Shown piece by piece: positions 46,167-55,018 of a stretch of 64,000 nucleotides of DNA. Source of the DNA: Capnocytophaga sp. oral taxon 878. GTDB taxonomy: Bacteria > Bacteroidota > Bacteroidia > Flavobacteriales > Flavobacteriaceae. Each line of letters starts with the position of its first letter. Within the stretch, counting starts at the first letter, position 1. The stretch is taken from positions 620,001 to 684,000 of the forward strand of contig NZ_CP027229.1 in NCBI RefSeq assembly GCF_002999135.1, in the 5' to 3' direction. The position numbers and the translations under genes were made by a program. The notes below the pieces were generated by a model. That model saw only the letters and a list, made by a program, of their open reading frames with translations, made no database searches and was not told the DNA's origin.

Positions 46167-46771
46167 TCCCTGCCTACGTGGTAAATGGAGAAGAACCTAC
46201 TGAAACTCCTGAAGCTACCTTAACTACCCCTCAGCCTAATTATACCACAACAGCTACCCAACAAACTACACCTAATATTCCTATCATAACAAAGGAAGAA
46301 CGCATAGGGGCGGTGTCGGGATTTTCGATTAAGAGTGTTCACTTAAAAAATGAGCACCAGAAGACTGTAAAAGAAGTAGTTATAGACCCTAATTCGCTTC
46401 CTAAAGAGAGCTTTACAAAAGAGGCTTTTGAGCAGTCATGGGAACAGTATATAAGTGATTTATTGGCAAAAGGCGAACGTATACAAGCCTCTATACTGAA
46501 AATAGCTAACTTAGAACTAGATGGTACTGTGATTAATTTGCAGGTTGCTAGTAATGCTGCTAAAATAGATGTTTTAGAGATGGAAAGCAAGCTGTTAGGG
46601 TATCTGCACAAAGCATTACGCAATTACGATATTAGTTTGCAGCTTAGTGTAAATGAAGAAATATCAAAAAAAATATTGGTAACTCCTGAAGAGAAGTATA
46701 ATAAATTATTGGAAGAGAATCCATTATTACAAGACTTTAGAACAGCTTTTGGTTTACAGCTAAAAGCTTAA
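46133..46771 (+). CDS. dnaX: dnaX -1 frame: C-terminal part of tau
   Basis: This frame is open from 46133 (after a TGA at 46130) to 46771. After the A10 tract it reads NDGRFIIPAYVVNGEEP, a natural continuation of DnaX, then a Pro/Thr-rich linker and a helical C-terminal domain (EQYISDLLAKGERIQASIL, and ENPLLQDFRTAFGLQL), typical of Bacteroidota DnaX. There is no convincing independent start. A -1 shift on the A tract would give one protein of about 564 aa, equal to tau. The C-terminal domain of tau contacts polymerase and helicase in the known system. Confidence 0.85.
46140..46149 (+). other. A10 slippery tract in dnaX
   Basis: Ten As fall inside the only 34 bases (46133-46166) in which both frames are open. 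The purine-rich GAAGGGGAT immediately upstream (46131-46139) could act as an internal Shine-Dalgarno-like stimulator. One extra A in the RNA, or a -1 ribosomal shift, joins the frames. Confidence 0.8.
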
Positions 46772-46783
46772 AAATTAACATAT

Positions 46784-46817
46784 AAAAAAGCTATCAGAAG
46801 AAAAGATAGCTTTTTTT
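46784..46817 (+). terminator. Terminator after dnaX
   Basis: AAAAAGCTATC and its complement flank AGAAGAAAA, followed by seven Ts. Confidence 0.82.
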
Positions 46818-46830
46818 ATGATTATTTTCT

Positions 46831-46860
46831 TTGTTTTTATTCCGATTTGTATTAATTTTG
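46831..46860 (+). promoter_or_regulatory. Promoter of the DeoR-arsC-porin operon
   Basis: TTG at 46831-46833 and TAATTTTG at 46853-46860, spacing 19. Confidence 0.72.
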
Positions 46861-46906
46861 CGGCATTAAAATAAGAAGCAATTACAAGCATTAAAATAGA
46901 TAAGAT

Positions 46907-47671
46907 ATGAAAGTATTAAATGAACGTCAAGACCAGATTTTAGAGTTCTTAGAGACTAAAAAATATGTAAGTGTTACTGAATTAAGTGAAAAACTAAAGG
47001 TATCAGTAGTAACTATCCGTAAAGATTTAACCTTGTTAGAGCAAGAAGGATACCTTCATCGTACTCACGGGGGAGCAAGCAAACAAATGCGTTATGTGTT
47101 TGATCAAAATGTAGGTGATAAAGAGACTAAAAATGTTGATGAAAAGAATCGTATTGTAGATAGAGCTTTAGAAAATATTAAAGAAAATGATTTTATTATT
47201 TTGTCATCAGGCTCTACCACACACCTTATGGCACAAAAGCTATACGGATTTAGGAGTCTTACGGTGCTTACCCCCTCACTTAGGGTAGCATTAGAAGTAT
47301 GTAAAAATCCTAATGTAAATACAATTCACTTAGGGGGAGAGGTACGCAAAAATTCAACTTCAACCATAGGTGTATTGGCAGAAGAAACGTTAAGTAATTT
47401 TTCATGTACAACTCTTTTTATGGGTATTGAAGGTATTGATCTTGATTATGGGTTAAGTTCAACTAATGTAGGAGAAGCTCATCTGAACCGAAAAATGATG
47501 GAGCGGGCAGATAAAACGATTGTTCTTGCTGACTCTACTAAAATTCACAGAAGAGGCTTTGGCTTTATTTGCTATGTTGAAAAAATAGATATGCTTATTA
47601 CTGATGCTGGTGCTGACCCAGATTTTGTAGAAGAACTTGAAAAACGAGGAGTAGAAGTTGTAATTTGCTAA
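46907..47671 (+). CDS. DeoR/GlpR family transcriptional regulator
   Basis: 254 aa. The N-terminal winged helix contains VTELSEKLKVSVVTIRKDL and the wing HRTHGGA, standard for DeoR proteins. The C-terminal sugar-phosphate sensor domain has ILSSGSTTHLMA and HLGGEVRKNS, then VLADSTKIHR. Family members repress carbohydrate genes until a phosphorylated sugar binds. No sugar gene is adjacent; the next genes encode an ArsC-like protein and a porin, so the regulon is unknown. Confidence 0.9.
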   Translation: MKVLNERQDQILEFLETKKYVSVTELSEKLKVSVVTIRKDLTLLEQEGYLHRTHGGASKQMRYVFDQNVGDKETKNVDEKNRIVDRALENIKENDFIILSSGSTTHLMAQKLYGFRSLTVLTPSLRVALEVCKNPNVNTIHLGGEVRKNSTSTIGVLAEETLSNFSCTTLFMGIEGIDLDYGLSSTNVGEAHLNRKMMERADKTIVLADSTKIHRRGFGFICYVEKIDMLITDAGADPDFVEELEKRGVEVVIC

Positions 47672-47673
47672 TT

Positions 47674-48024
47674 ATGATACAAATATATCACAATCCTAAG
47701 TGCTCTAAATCTCGTTGTGGTTTGGAACTTTTGAAAAATTCAGGCAAGGAATATCAAGTGTTTGATTACCTAAAAAAGGGTATAACTGCTGATGAAATAA
47801 AGGATTTACTTGCTAAATTACGGCTAAAACCTATAGAGTTAGTACGTACTAAAGAAGCTATTTGGAAAGAGAACTATAGTGATAAGCCTCTTACTGATAA
47901 TGAGATCATAGCTGCTATGGTAAATAACCCTAAACTAATAGAACGCCCCATTGTAGTGGTAGGTGATAGGGCTGTTATTGGGAGACCTACAGAAAAAATA
48001 AATGAAATTATAACTAAGGAATGA
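47674..48024 (+). CDS. arsC: Arsenate reductase (glutaredoxin-coupled ArsC family)
   Basis: 116 aa from ATG 47674, two bases after the preceding stop. The redox Cys10 lies in NPKCSKSR, and the late ERPIVVVGDRAVIGRP matches ArsC, including the arginines that bind arsenate. The known reaction is As(V) to As(III) with glutathione and glutaredoxin. There is no arsenite pump or ArsR nearby, and close relatives (YffB, Spx) share the fold, so a general thiol role is possible. ATGA overlap with the next gene. Confidence 0.82.
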   Translation: MIQIYHNPKCSKSRCGLELLKNSGKEYQVFDYLKKGITADEIKDLLAKLRLKPIELVRTKEAIWKENYSDKPLTDNEIIAAMVNNPKLIERPIVVVGDRAVIGRPTEKINEIITKE

Positions 48025-48887
48025 AAAGATTATTATTAGCTATTGCGTTATTAGGAGTAACAACAATGTACTCACAAACTTATGTATCAGTAAGTGGTGG
48101 TTATGGTTTTGAGCTTAATACTAAAGTATTGGGTAGAGATGCTACTAACCCTACTAGTATTACTGATTTAAAAGGCAGCTATGGAGCAGGCTATCAAGTA
48201 CAACTACGTGGAGGATATTTCTTCCATAAACGTTGGGGTGGAGAATTGGCTTTAGGTTACTTACATGGAACTAATATCCTCACAAACAAAAATCGGATAT
48301 TAGAAATGAATGCCTATGGTCGTGCTTTTGGAGCATCACTTTCAGCTGTATTTAATATTACTGATAACCTATATGTACGTGCTGGAGGAGTTACTAAAAT
48401 AGGAGGAAAAACTCAAGTACAAACAGAACTTAATGCAGCTTTGCCTTTGTATTTGTTTGATTCTTCAGCACCTGCAACAACAATGGTCAATATTAATACT
48501 AATTTTAAAACCAACTTTCACGGGAAAATGCCTTTTGGATTTATAGGAGGTGTTGGTTATCGTTTTAAAGTTGCAGATAATGTTAGTTTCTTTATAGAAG
48601 GTGAATACTTAAATATTAATGTGCCACGCAAAGAATCTAGATTGAATAATTTTGAAGCAAGTCGTACTATAGGAGGTGTAACTCAAGCTCTTTCAGCAAC
48701 TGATTTTAAAGGCTATATGGCAAGATTACAACAGTTACCTTCTTCACCTCAAACTGAAAACTTGAAACTATTGGCAGCCCAAGTAGCCCCTTTATTAGAA
48801 GAAAGTTATAGTTGGGATGGTAAAAATGCTCCTGATGCTCCTTATTCATCAATAGGATTTCATTTTGGAGTTACTTATACTTTTTAA
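48021..48887 (+). CDS. Outer membrane beta-barrel protein
   Basis: 288 aa. The signal peptide ends MYSQ near residue 19. Alternating amphipathic strands with turns rich in Gly and Asn run to the C-terminus, which ends GFHFGVTYTF, the terminal aromatic signature recognised by the BAM machinery. It fits the OmpA-like transmembrane/porin family of 8-10 strands. Translationally coupled to arsC by a four-base overlap. Specific role unknown. Confidence 0.87.
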   Translation: MKRLLLAIALLGVTTMYSQTYVSVSGGYGFELNTKVLGRDATNPTSITDLKGSYGAGYQVQLRGGYFFHKRWGGELALGYLHGTNILTNKNRILEMNAYGRAFGASLSAVFNITDNLYVRAGGVTKIGGKTQVQTELNAALPLYLFDSSAPATTMVNINTNFKTNFHGKMPFGFIGGVGYRFKVADNVSFFIEGEYLNINVPRKESRLNNFEASRTIGGVTQALSATDFKGYMARLQQLPSSPQTENLKLLAAQVAPLLEESYSWDGKNAPDAPYSSIGFHFGVTYTF

Positions 48888-48905
48888 AAGTCAGATTAAC
48901 TAATA

Positions 48906-48944
48906 TAAAAAAGAGACTACTCATTTTAAGTAGTCTCTTTTTTT
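48906..48944. terminator. Terminator between the porin and asd
   Basis: AAAAGAGACTACT and its complement flank CATTTTA, with As before and Ts after, so it can act in both directions. Confidence 0.85.
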
Positions 48945-48955
48945 ATCTCTTTTTA

Positions 48956-49951
48956 CTAAAGTATTAATAGCTTGTGAGCTATGAGGTATTCAGCTATTTG
49001 TATAGTATTAGTAGCAGCCCCTTTGCGTAAATTATCAGCTACTACCCATAGGTTAAGGGTATTAGGTTGTGATTCATCACGACGAATGCGTCCTACAAAT
49101 ACATCATCTTTACCATGTGCATATAAGGGCATAGGGTAAGTATTAGTATCGGTATTATCTTGCACCTTAATCCCTGCTGATTGGGCAAGGAGAGCTCGTA
49201 CTTCATTAATGTCAAATTCAGATTTTAACTCTACATTCACTGCTTCACTATGTCCTCCTACTACAGGAATACGTACTGCTGTAGCAGTTACGGCTATGCT
49301 ATCATCACGTAATATCTTCTTAGTTTCACGTACTAGCTTCATTTCTTCTTTAGTATAACCATTTTCTTCAAATACATCACAATGAGGTATAGCATTGCGG
49401 TGAATTTGATAATGATAAGCCATTTCGCCTTTCTCTCCCTTATATTCATTTTCTAGCTGTCTCACAGCTTTTACTCCTGTACCAGTAATAGACTGATAGG
49501 TAGATACAACCACACGCTTAATGCCATATTTCTTTTGTAAAGGAGCTAAAGCTACCAACATCTGTATGGTTGAACAGTTTGGGTTAGCAATAATCTTATC
49601 ATCTTTGGTTAGTACATCAGCATTAATTTCTGGGATGATTAATTTCTTAGTCTCATCCATACGCCAAGCCGATGAATTATCAACTACTGTAGTACCTACT
49701 TGGGCAAATTTTGGAGCCCATTCTTTTGATACACTTGCTCCAGCCGAAAATAAGGCTATATCCGGCTTTAATGATACTGCTTGTTGTAAGCCTATCACAG
49801 TATGTTCTGTACCTTTAAAGGTGATTTTCTTCCCTACCGATTTTTCCGAAGCTACAGGTATAAGCTCCGTTACAGGGAAGTTGTGTTCTGCAAGTACTTC
49901 TAACATTACGTTACCTACCATTCCGGTAACGCCTACTACTGCTACTCTCAT
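48956..49951 (-). CDS. asd: Aspartate-semialdehyde dehydrogenase
   Basis: 331 aa. It reduces aspartyl phosphate to the semialdehyde used for lysine, threonine and methionine. The NADP motif GVTGMVG is at the start, the catalytic Cys126 lies in NPNCSTIQ, and the catalytic His is in VVGGHSEAVN. The length is normal. It lies 46 bases after a trans-sulfuration enzyme gene on the same strand, probably one operon for aspartate-family amino acids. Confidence 0.95.
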   Translation of the reverse strand: MRVAVVGVTGMVGNVMLEVLAEHNFPVTELIPVASEKSVGKKITFKGTEHTVIGLQQAVSLKPDIALFSAGASVSKEWAPKFAQVGTTVVDNSSAWRMDETKKLIIPEINADVLTKDDKIIANPNCSTIQMLVALAPLQKKYGIKRVVVSTYQSITGTGVKAVRQLENEYKGEKGEMAYHYQIHRNAIPHCDVFEENGYTKEEMKLVRETKKILRDDSIAVTATAVRIPVVGGHSEAVNVELKSEFDINEVRALLAQSAGIKVQDNTDTNTYPMPLYAHGKDDVFVGRIRRDESQPNTLNLWVVADNLRKGAATNTIQIAEYLIAHKLLIL

Positions 49952-49997
49952 ATTTTCAATTAATAATTTAAAATCTATAATATAATTAGCAAACTGG

Positions 49998-51134
49998 TTA
50001 TTTAGCCAGTGCTTGTTTAAAATCTTCTATCAAATCATCAGCATCCTCAATGCCTACTGCTACACGAATAAGTGTACGGGTCACACCACGTGCTACCTTT
50101 TCTTCTTCAGGAAACTCAGTATGGGTAAGTGAACTAGGGTGAGTTACCAAAGTTTCCACACCACCTAAACTCACAGCAAACAGTGCTACTTTAAGGTTTT
50201 CAAAAAAAGACTTCGCTTTTTCTTCACTTTTTACTGTAAAAGAAAATACTGAGCCACCACCCTCTGCCTGACTCTCTTGTATCGTTTTGCCTTTATTATC
50301 AGGCGCAGTAGGGTAATATACTTTTTCTACTTCCGGGTGAGACCGCAGAAAGTCCAACAGTTTGAGAGTGTTAGCTTGCGCCTTCTCCACCCTTAGCTTA
50401 AGGGTTTTCATACTTCGCAGCAATAACCAACTATCAAAAGCCGAAACCAAAGCCCCCATAGCTACTTGTGCAAAAGTTATTTTTTCAGCCAAATCATCAC
50501 GATTCACTACCGCTGCTCCAGCTACAATATCGTTATGTCCACCCAAAAATTTAGTAGCACTATGCAGCACTATATCCGCTCCAAGTTCCAAAGGGCGTTG
50601 TAGTACAGGCGACATAAAAGTGTTATCAACAATAGTAAGCAGTTCGTGTTTCTTAGCAATAGCTACCACCCCACGTATATCGGTAACATCTAGCAAAGGG
50701 TTAGAAGGAGTCTCTACAAAAATAGCTTTCGTATTAGGGCGTATAGCTGCTTCTATCTTGCCCAAATCAGTCATATCTACAAAAGTCGATTCAAAACCAA
50801 ACTGACGAAAAACATCGTTCATTATCCTGAAAGTACCCCCATAAATATCCAACCCCAATACAAAATGGTCGCCAGCCTTGAACATCGTGAAAATAGAAGT
50901 AATGGCAGCCATACCCGATGCAAAACCAAAGCCGTGTTTACCACTTTCTAGCTGCGCTACAAGGCTTTCAAAGTCTTTACGAGTAGGACTCATCACGCGG
51001 GAATACTCAAATTCCTGCATCACATTATATTCCTTTATAGGGAAAGTAGTAGCCAAATTAATAGTATTTCCCCAATTTTCTACACCTTTTTCAGGAGTAC
51101 GTACCCCGTGAATAGCTTTAGTTTCAAATCTCAT
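49998..51134 (-). CDS. Trans-sulfuration PLP enzyme (cystathionine gamma-synthase/lyase family)
   Basis: 378 aa. A Cys/Met metabolism PLP enzyme. The N-terminal FETKAIHG, active-site Tyr and Arg in FEYSRVMSPT, the GMAAITS loop, DNTFMSP and the PLP lysine in HSATKFLGGHND (about 196) are all present. The C-terminal SLGGVETLVTHP fits both cystathionine gamma-synthase and gamma-lyase; sequence alone does not separate them. Linkage to asd slightly favours a synthetic role in methionine formation. Confidence 0.9.
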   Translation of the reverse strand: MRFETKAIHGVRTPEKGVENWGNTINLATTFPIKEYNVMQEFEYSRVMSPTRKDFESLVAQLESGKHGFGFASGMAAITSIFTMFKAGDHFVLGLDIYGGTFRIMNDVFRQFGFESTFVDMTDLGKIEAAIRPNTKAIFVETPSNPLLDVTDIRGVVAIAKKHELLTIVDNTFMSPVLQRPLELGADIVLHSATKFLGGHNDIVAGAAVVNRDDLAEKITFAQVAMGALVSAFDSWLLLRSMKTLKLRVEKAQANTLKLLDFLRSHPEVEKVYYPTAPDNKGKTIQESQAEGGGSVFSFTVKSEEKAKSFFENLKVALFAVSLGGVETLVTHPSSLTHTEFPEEEKVARGVTRTLIRVAVGIEDADDLIEDFKQALAK

Positions 51135-51172
51135 ATGTTTTCCTGCAAAGTATAAAATACGTTTAACAGCCG

Positions 51173-51202
51173 CAAAAGTAGTATATTTTTAGGTAACTAC
51201 AA
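51173..51202 (-). promoter_or_regulatory. Promoter of the trans-sulfuration/asd operon
   Basis: Minus-strand TTG (51200-51202) and TACTTTTG (51173-51180), spacing 19. Confidence 0.78.
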
Positions 51203-51274
51203 AATTTAATAAGAAATTTTTTCTATTTCCATCTTCCCCACAGAAAAACCTTAGCATTCATAAAAGCCCAATAT

Positions 51275-51336
51275 AAGCTGAACGAACGAATAACGAAGGA
51301 TAAACGAACTATAAACGAAGGATAGTTGCCCAGCTA
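51275..51336 (+). repeat. Intergenic 11-bp-periodic repeat, copy D
   Basis: AAGCTGAACGAACGAATAAC leads into ATAAACGAANN units and ends GGATAGTTGCCCAGCT. It is the reverse orientation of copy C. AGCTG and CAGCT at the ends keep the inverted-repeat relation. Confidence 0.84.
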
Positions 51337-51480
51337 CAATAACCAACACTACCACAAATAAAGGAAAAGAGAACCCCTCCGTCCTTGCACCCCAACCCCA
51401 ATCTTTTACCTCTTAAAAGCTCTTTACCTTCTAATAATTAGTATTTTATAAAAAATGTAGAAAAAAATATCCACACTTCA

Positions 51481-51510
51481 TTGCTAATTAATAATTAATT
51501 CGTACCTTTG
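51481..51510 (+). promoter_or_regulatory. Promoter of prs
   Basis: TTG at 51481-51483 and TACCTTTG at 51503-51510, spacing 19. It rules out translation from 51508. Confidence 0.8.
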
Positions 51511-51555
51511 CGCCCTGAAAAGTTAGAAGTTTTATCCTTAACACTTACTGATAAA

Positions 51556-52500
51556 ATGTTTAGTGAAACCACCCCAAATTCAAAAATCTTCGCTTGTTCT
51601 AAAAGCATAGAACTAGCCGAAAAGATTGCAGAAAAATACGGTACTCAACTCGGCGAAATTAAACTATCATACTATAGCGATGGTGAATTTCAGCCCTCAT
51701 TTGAAGAATCAATCAGAGGCGCACGTGTATTTTTGGTGTGCTCCACTTTCCCAAACTCCGATAACCTAATGGAGCTATTGCTGATGATTGATGCCGCTAA
51801 AAGAGCTTCGGCACGCCATATCACGGCAGTAATCCCATACTTTGGTTGGGCTCGCCAAGATAGGAAAGACAAACCCAGAGTGCCAATAGGGGCTAAATTA
51901 GTAGCAAATCTATTGCAAGCAGCAGGAGCAACCCGCATTATGACAATGGACTTGCACGCCGACCAAATTCAAGGCTTTTTTGAACGACCAGTCGACCACC
52001 TCTTTGCTTCAAGTATCTTTATACCCTACCTACAAAGCTTAGGATTAGATAACTTGTGCATCGCTTCACCCGATATGGGAGGGTCTAAAAGAGCCTACGC
52101 CTACTCAAAATTCTTAAAAAGCGATGTAGTTATTTGCTACAAACAACGCAAGCAAGCCAATGTAATCGAAACAATGGAACTCATTGGCGAAGTAGAAGGC
52201 AAAAACGTAGTATTAGTTGATGATATGGTCGATACAGCAGGAACTTTGGTAAAAGCAGCCCAGCTGATGAAAGACAAAGGAGCCATAAGCGTACGCGCCG
52301 TAGCCACCCACGCCATACTAAGCGGTAATGCCTACGAACGTATCGAAGGTTCAGTTTTAGAAGAACTTATTGTAACCGACTCTATTCCGCTAAAACAACC
52401 ATCAACCAGAATAAAAGTACTAAGCTGTGCCGAACTTTTTGCCGATGTAATGCACCGCGTACACCACAATGAGCCTATCAGCTCTAAATTCATTATGTAA
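51556..52500 (+). CDS. prs: Ribose-phosphate pyrophosphokinase
   Basis: 314 aa from ATG 51556, the usual length. It makes PRPP from ribose 5-phosphate and ATP for nucleotides, His and Trp. Supporting motifs are YYSDGEFQP, the flexible ATP loop region PYFGWARQDRKD, DLHADQIQGFF and the PRPP-binding VLVDDMVDTAGT. A cytosolic hexamer in known cases. It is followed after 22 bases by the L25 gene with no terminator between, so they share a transcript. Confidence 0.96.
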   Translation: MFSETTPNSKIFACSKSIELAEKIAEKYGTQLGEIKLSYYSDGEFQPSFEESIRGARVFLVCSTFPNSDNLMELLLMIDAAKRASARHITAVIPYFGWARQDRKDKPRVPIGAKLVANLLQAAGATRIMTMDLHADQIQGFFERPVDHLFASSIFIPYLQSLGLDNLCIASPDMGGSKRAYAYSKFLKSDVVICYKQRKQANVIETMELIGEVEGKNVVLVDDMVDTAGTLVKAAQLMKDKGAISVRAVATHAILSGNAYERIEGSVLEELIVTDSIPLKQPSTRIKVLSCAELFADVMHRVHHNEPISSKFIM

Positions 52501-52522
52501 CTTAATAATTATTTATAAATAA

Positions 52523-53122
52523 ATGAAATCAATTACAATCAAAGGATCTCAAAGAGAAAGCGTGGGCAAAGCAGCAAGCAAAGCCTTACGTAATGCTGGA
52601 CAGGTACCTTGCGTGTTATACGGAGGTGATAGCGTTCTGCATTTTTCAGCACCCGAACTAGCTTTCAAAAACCTTGTGTACACACCAAACGTATACACGG
52701 CTGCAATTGAGTTAGGAGGAAAAACTTACGATGCAATTTTGCAAGACATTCAGTTTGACCCTGTAACTGATAAAATCATCCACATCGATTTCTATCAGCT
52801 AAATAAAAGCAAAGAAATTACCATCGAAGTGCCTATCCAAATAGAAGGAACTTCACCAGGTATTATGGCAGGGGGTACATTGCGTATTGTAAACCGTAAA
52901 CTAAAAATTAAAGCCCTTCCCGATAATCTTCCTGATTTCGTTCGTGTAGATATTTCAGGATTAGAAATGGGTAATAAATTGTATATTACTAAATTACCTC
53001 AAGAAAACTACAAGATTATGCACCCAGATAATACTGTAGTTTGCCAGATAAGAGTATCACGTGCTGCTATGAAAGCCGCTCAAGATGCTGCTAAAGCTGA
53101 AAAAACTGGTAAGAAAAAATAG
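52523..53122 (+). CDS. rplY: 50S ribosomal protein L25 (Ctc form)
   Basis: 199 aa, the long Ctc type rather than the 94-aa E. coli form. The 5S-RNA-binding domain is at residues about 1-90 ([25 protein letters not shown]) and the TL5-type beta domain follows ([16 protein letters not shown] with the typical [17 protein letters not shown] [16 protein letters not shown]). A basic Ala/Lys tail ends the protein. The prs-ctc order is shared with Bacillus. Confidence 0.93.
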   Translation: MKSITIKGSQRESVGKAASKALRNAGQVPCVLYGGDSVLHFSAPELAFKNLVYTPNVYTAAIELGGKTYDAILQDIQFDPVTDKIIHIDFYQLNKSKEITIEVPIQIEGTSPGIMAGGTLRIVNRKLKIKALPDNLPDFVRVDISGLEMGNKLYITKLPQENYKIMHPDNTVVCQIRVSRAAMKAAQDAAKAEKTGKKK

Positions 53123-53138
53123 CATTCTATTTAACCAT

Positions 53139-53178
53139 AAAAAAAGCTGTTTGAACATTGCGTTCAAACAGCTTTTTT
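53139..53178. terminator. Terminator between L25 and creD
   Basis: AAAAAAGCTGTTTGAAC and its exact complement flank ATTGC. It works in both directions. Confidence 0.87.
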
Positions 53179-53194
53179 GTTTTTAGTTAATTAC

Positions 53195-54559
53195 TTATTT
53201 GCTCTCCCAGTCCACTTTGCGTGATACATACATTATAATAGCTAAGATAACAAATAAGCCTATACTACCTACTAATAAAGCATAGTTTTCAAGCTGAATA
53301 ATTACATAGATAAAGCCGTAAAGTGCCGCTAATGAAAGTCCTATAAAAGTAGGAAACTTCTTGTTTTTAAGTATAGAAACCGAATACAAACTGATAAGCC
53401 CTACCGTCATTACCGATGATATAAAGTAAGCAAATGAAAAGCTACTGTGCTCGGTAATAGAAATAAGTAAGGTGTAGAACAATATAAGGGCTAAGCCTAT
53501 CATTGAATATTGAAAGATATGTATCTTTATCTTACTGATACTTTGTATCAAGAAAAATATCAAGAAAGTGAGAAAGATAACCAAATAGCCATACTTAGCA
53601 ACCCTTTCATTTTGCTGATACTCATCTACTGGAATGATAAAATCAACCTCATAGGTGTATTGGGCAATGTTAGGCAAACTACCAAATGACTGTTGTGAGA
53701 ACGGACGATTGATATGTAACACCTTCCAAGAAGCTGTAAAACCATTAGCACTTATTTGCTTGTCATAAGGTAAGAAATTACCTGTAAAGCTAGGGTTAGC
53801 CCAATTGGAAGTAAGGGTACTTTCGGTAGTTTTGCCAATAGGTACTATAGCAAGTTTCTTGCTACCGTCGTACTGCAAAGTAAAGCTAAAGGTAGGATTG
53901 GCAAGAAACTCTTGATAGTTAATAAAACTTGTCTCCAATGATGATATAAGGTTAGATGATACTTCATCATTGGTGTTACTGTAATAATTACTTTCATTTT
54001 CTTGCTGGTTGTAAATAGGCTCAAAAGAGTAATCCTTATTACCTAAGTGAATGCTTACTACATTCTTGATGCTGGCAAGATTGGTAGTGCGAATTAAAAT
54101 AGTAGCTTTGTCCCAACTGATATCCTCATTGGGAATACCTTTGGTAGAGAAGTCGGGGGTAGAGAAGTTACCGCTAAAGTTCATAGAGGCATTAAACACT
54201 ACCGACTCGTAATTATTGCGCTTTTTTACTTCAGTTTTTACATCGGAAGTGCTTTTGAGTTCTTCGGGGAAGAAGTAAGCATATTGTTCTTCATAAGTAT
54301 TTTTTCCTTTATCTTTATATACCTTATAAGGAATTTTGAGTATAGGGGCATATACAAATACGGCGCCTCCCCATTTGCTATCAATTTCATTGATAACTTC
54401 GCGCTGGCGTTCTTTGCGTTCGCCTACTAAGTTTTGTACAAAGAGGAGAGGAATGAGCAATACTAAAGTAAGAACTCCAATAAGCACTAAACGGAAAGTG
54501 TTTGATTGCATAAAGCCACCTGATGTAGGTGTTGATGTGGATGTTTTTTCTGGATACAT
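53195..54559 (-). CDS. creD: CreD family inner membrane protein
   Basis: 454 aa. One N-terminal membrane helix (VLIGVLTLVLLIPLLFV) carries the CreD motif LVGERKERQREV just after it. A large extracytoplasmic domain follows, then about five to six C-terminal helices beginning YGYLVIFLTFLIFFL. CreD (Inner membrane protein, PF06123) is linked to envelope integrity and colicin or beta-lactam tolerance in other species. The helix-turn-helix gene 121 bases upstream is its usual partner in this phylum. Confidence 0.92.
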   Translation of the reverse strand: MYPEKTSTSTPTSGGFMQSNTFRLVLIGVLTLVLLIPLLFVQNLVGERKERQREVINEIDSKWGGAVFVYAPILKIPYKVYKDKGKNTYEEQYAYFFPEELKSTSDVKTEVKKRNNYESVVFNASMNFSGNFSTPDFSTKGIPNEDISWDKATILIRTTNLASIKNVVSIHLGNKDYSFEPIYNQQENESNYYSNTNDEVSSNLISSLETSFINYQEFLANPTFSFTLQYDGSKKLAIVPIGKTTESTLTSNWANPSFTGNFLPYDKQISANGFTASWKVLHINRPFSQQSFGSLPNIAQYTYEVDFIIPVDEYQQNERVAKYGYLVIFLTFLIFFLIQSISKIKIHIFQYSMIGLALILFYTLLISITEHSSFSFAYFISSVMTVGLISLYSVSILKNKKFPTFIGLSLAALYGFIYVIIQLENYALLVGSIGLFVILAIIMYVSRKVDWESK

Positions 54560-54601
54560 AATATTTAAAATTTACAATTAATAATTCATTTTGATAAAAG
54601 T

Positions 54602-54618
54602 ACTTTGTGATTCAAAGT
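54602..54618 (-). promoter_or_regulatory. Operator-like palindrome upstream of creD
   Basis: ACTTTG-TGATT-CAAAGT is a perfect 6-5-6 inverted repeat 43 bases before the creD ATG. The same pattern occurs at 56872-56888. A second small hairpin, GACGC-TCTT-GCGTC, lies at 54636-54649. Confidence 0.65.
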
Positions 54619-54680
54619 GTGTAGGTTAAAAATAAGACGCTCTTGCGTCATAAATTAATAAAATAATGTTGAAAAATTGG

Positions 54681-54980
54681 CTAATTGCCTAATTGAATAA
54701 TCTTTTCAAGTGCATTTAAATGTTCTTGAAAAGCCTCTTTGCCTTTTGGGGTGGCCTTATAACAAGTGTTGGTTTTACGCCCTATAAACGTTTTTTCAAT
54801 AGTGATATACTCTTCAGCTTCCAAGGCACGAGTATGGCTTGCCAGATTGCCGTCGGTTACCCCTAAGAGTTCTTTCAGGGTATTAAAGTCGGCACTGTCA
54901 TTGACCATCAACACCGACATAATCGCTAAGCGAATGCGGTGGTCAAAAGCCTTGTTGATATGTGCTAAAAAAGTCTTCAA
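54681..54980 (-). CDS. Winged-helix transcriptional regulator (creD-linked)
   Basis: 99 aa, made of little more than one winged helix: HRIRLAIMSVLMV, the recognition region DFNTLKELLGVTDGNLASHTRALE, and the wing ITIEKTFIGRKTNTCYKATPKG. This is the small ArsR/MarR-like HTH_27 type. The start is TTG at 54980: no ATG or GTG lies between it and an upstream in-frame TGA, and it places Met-Lys at the usual N-terminus. It probably binds the ACTTTG-N5-CAAAGT sites bracketing the cluster (inference). Confidence 0.85.
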   Translation of the reverse strand: MKTFLAHINKAFDHRIRLAIMSVLMVNDSADFNTLKELLGVTDGNLASHTRALEAEEYITIEKTFIGRKTNTCYKATPKGKEAFQEHLNALEKIIQLGN

Positions 54981-55018
54981 TTCAGATGTCTGATATCAAG
55001 TGTTAGGGATTAAAACTA

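Larger units (their letters stand above)
51135..51555. other. 421-base divergent intergenic region
   Basis: It holds the promoter of the trans-sulfuration operon, repeat copy D and the prs promoter. A pyrimidine-rich stretch around 51360-51430 is otherwise featureless. No SAM riboswitch fold was recognised. Confidence 0.65.

Noticed and set aside
46133..46771. Independent gene after dnaX starting at 46178
   Set aside because: The candidate start is a GTG-type codon within the conserved DnaX linker, with no promoter or ribosome-binding site, and the protein reads as the DnaX C-terminus.
49521..49985. 154-codon plus-strand frame antisense to asd
   Set aside because: Complement of a conserved enzyme with intact motifs; no independent support.
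51203..51470. SAM riboswitch upstream of methionine genes
   Set aside because: The trans-sulfuration gene has a standard promoter only 38 bases before its start, leaving no room for an aptamer.
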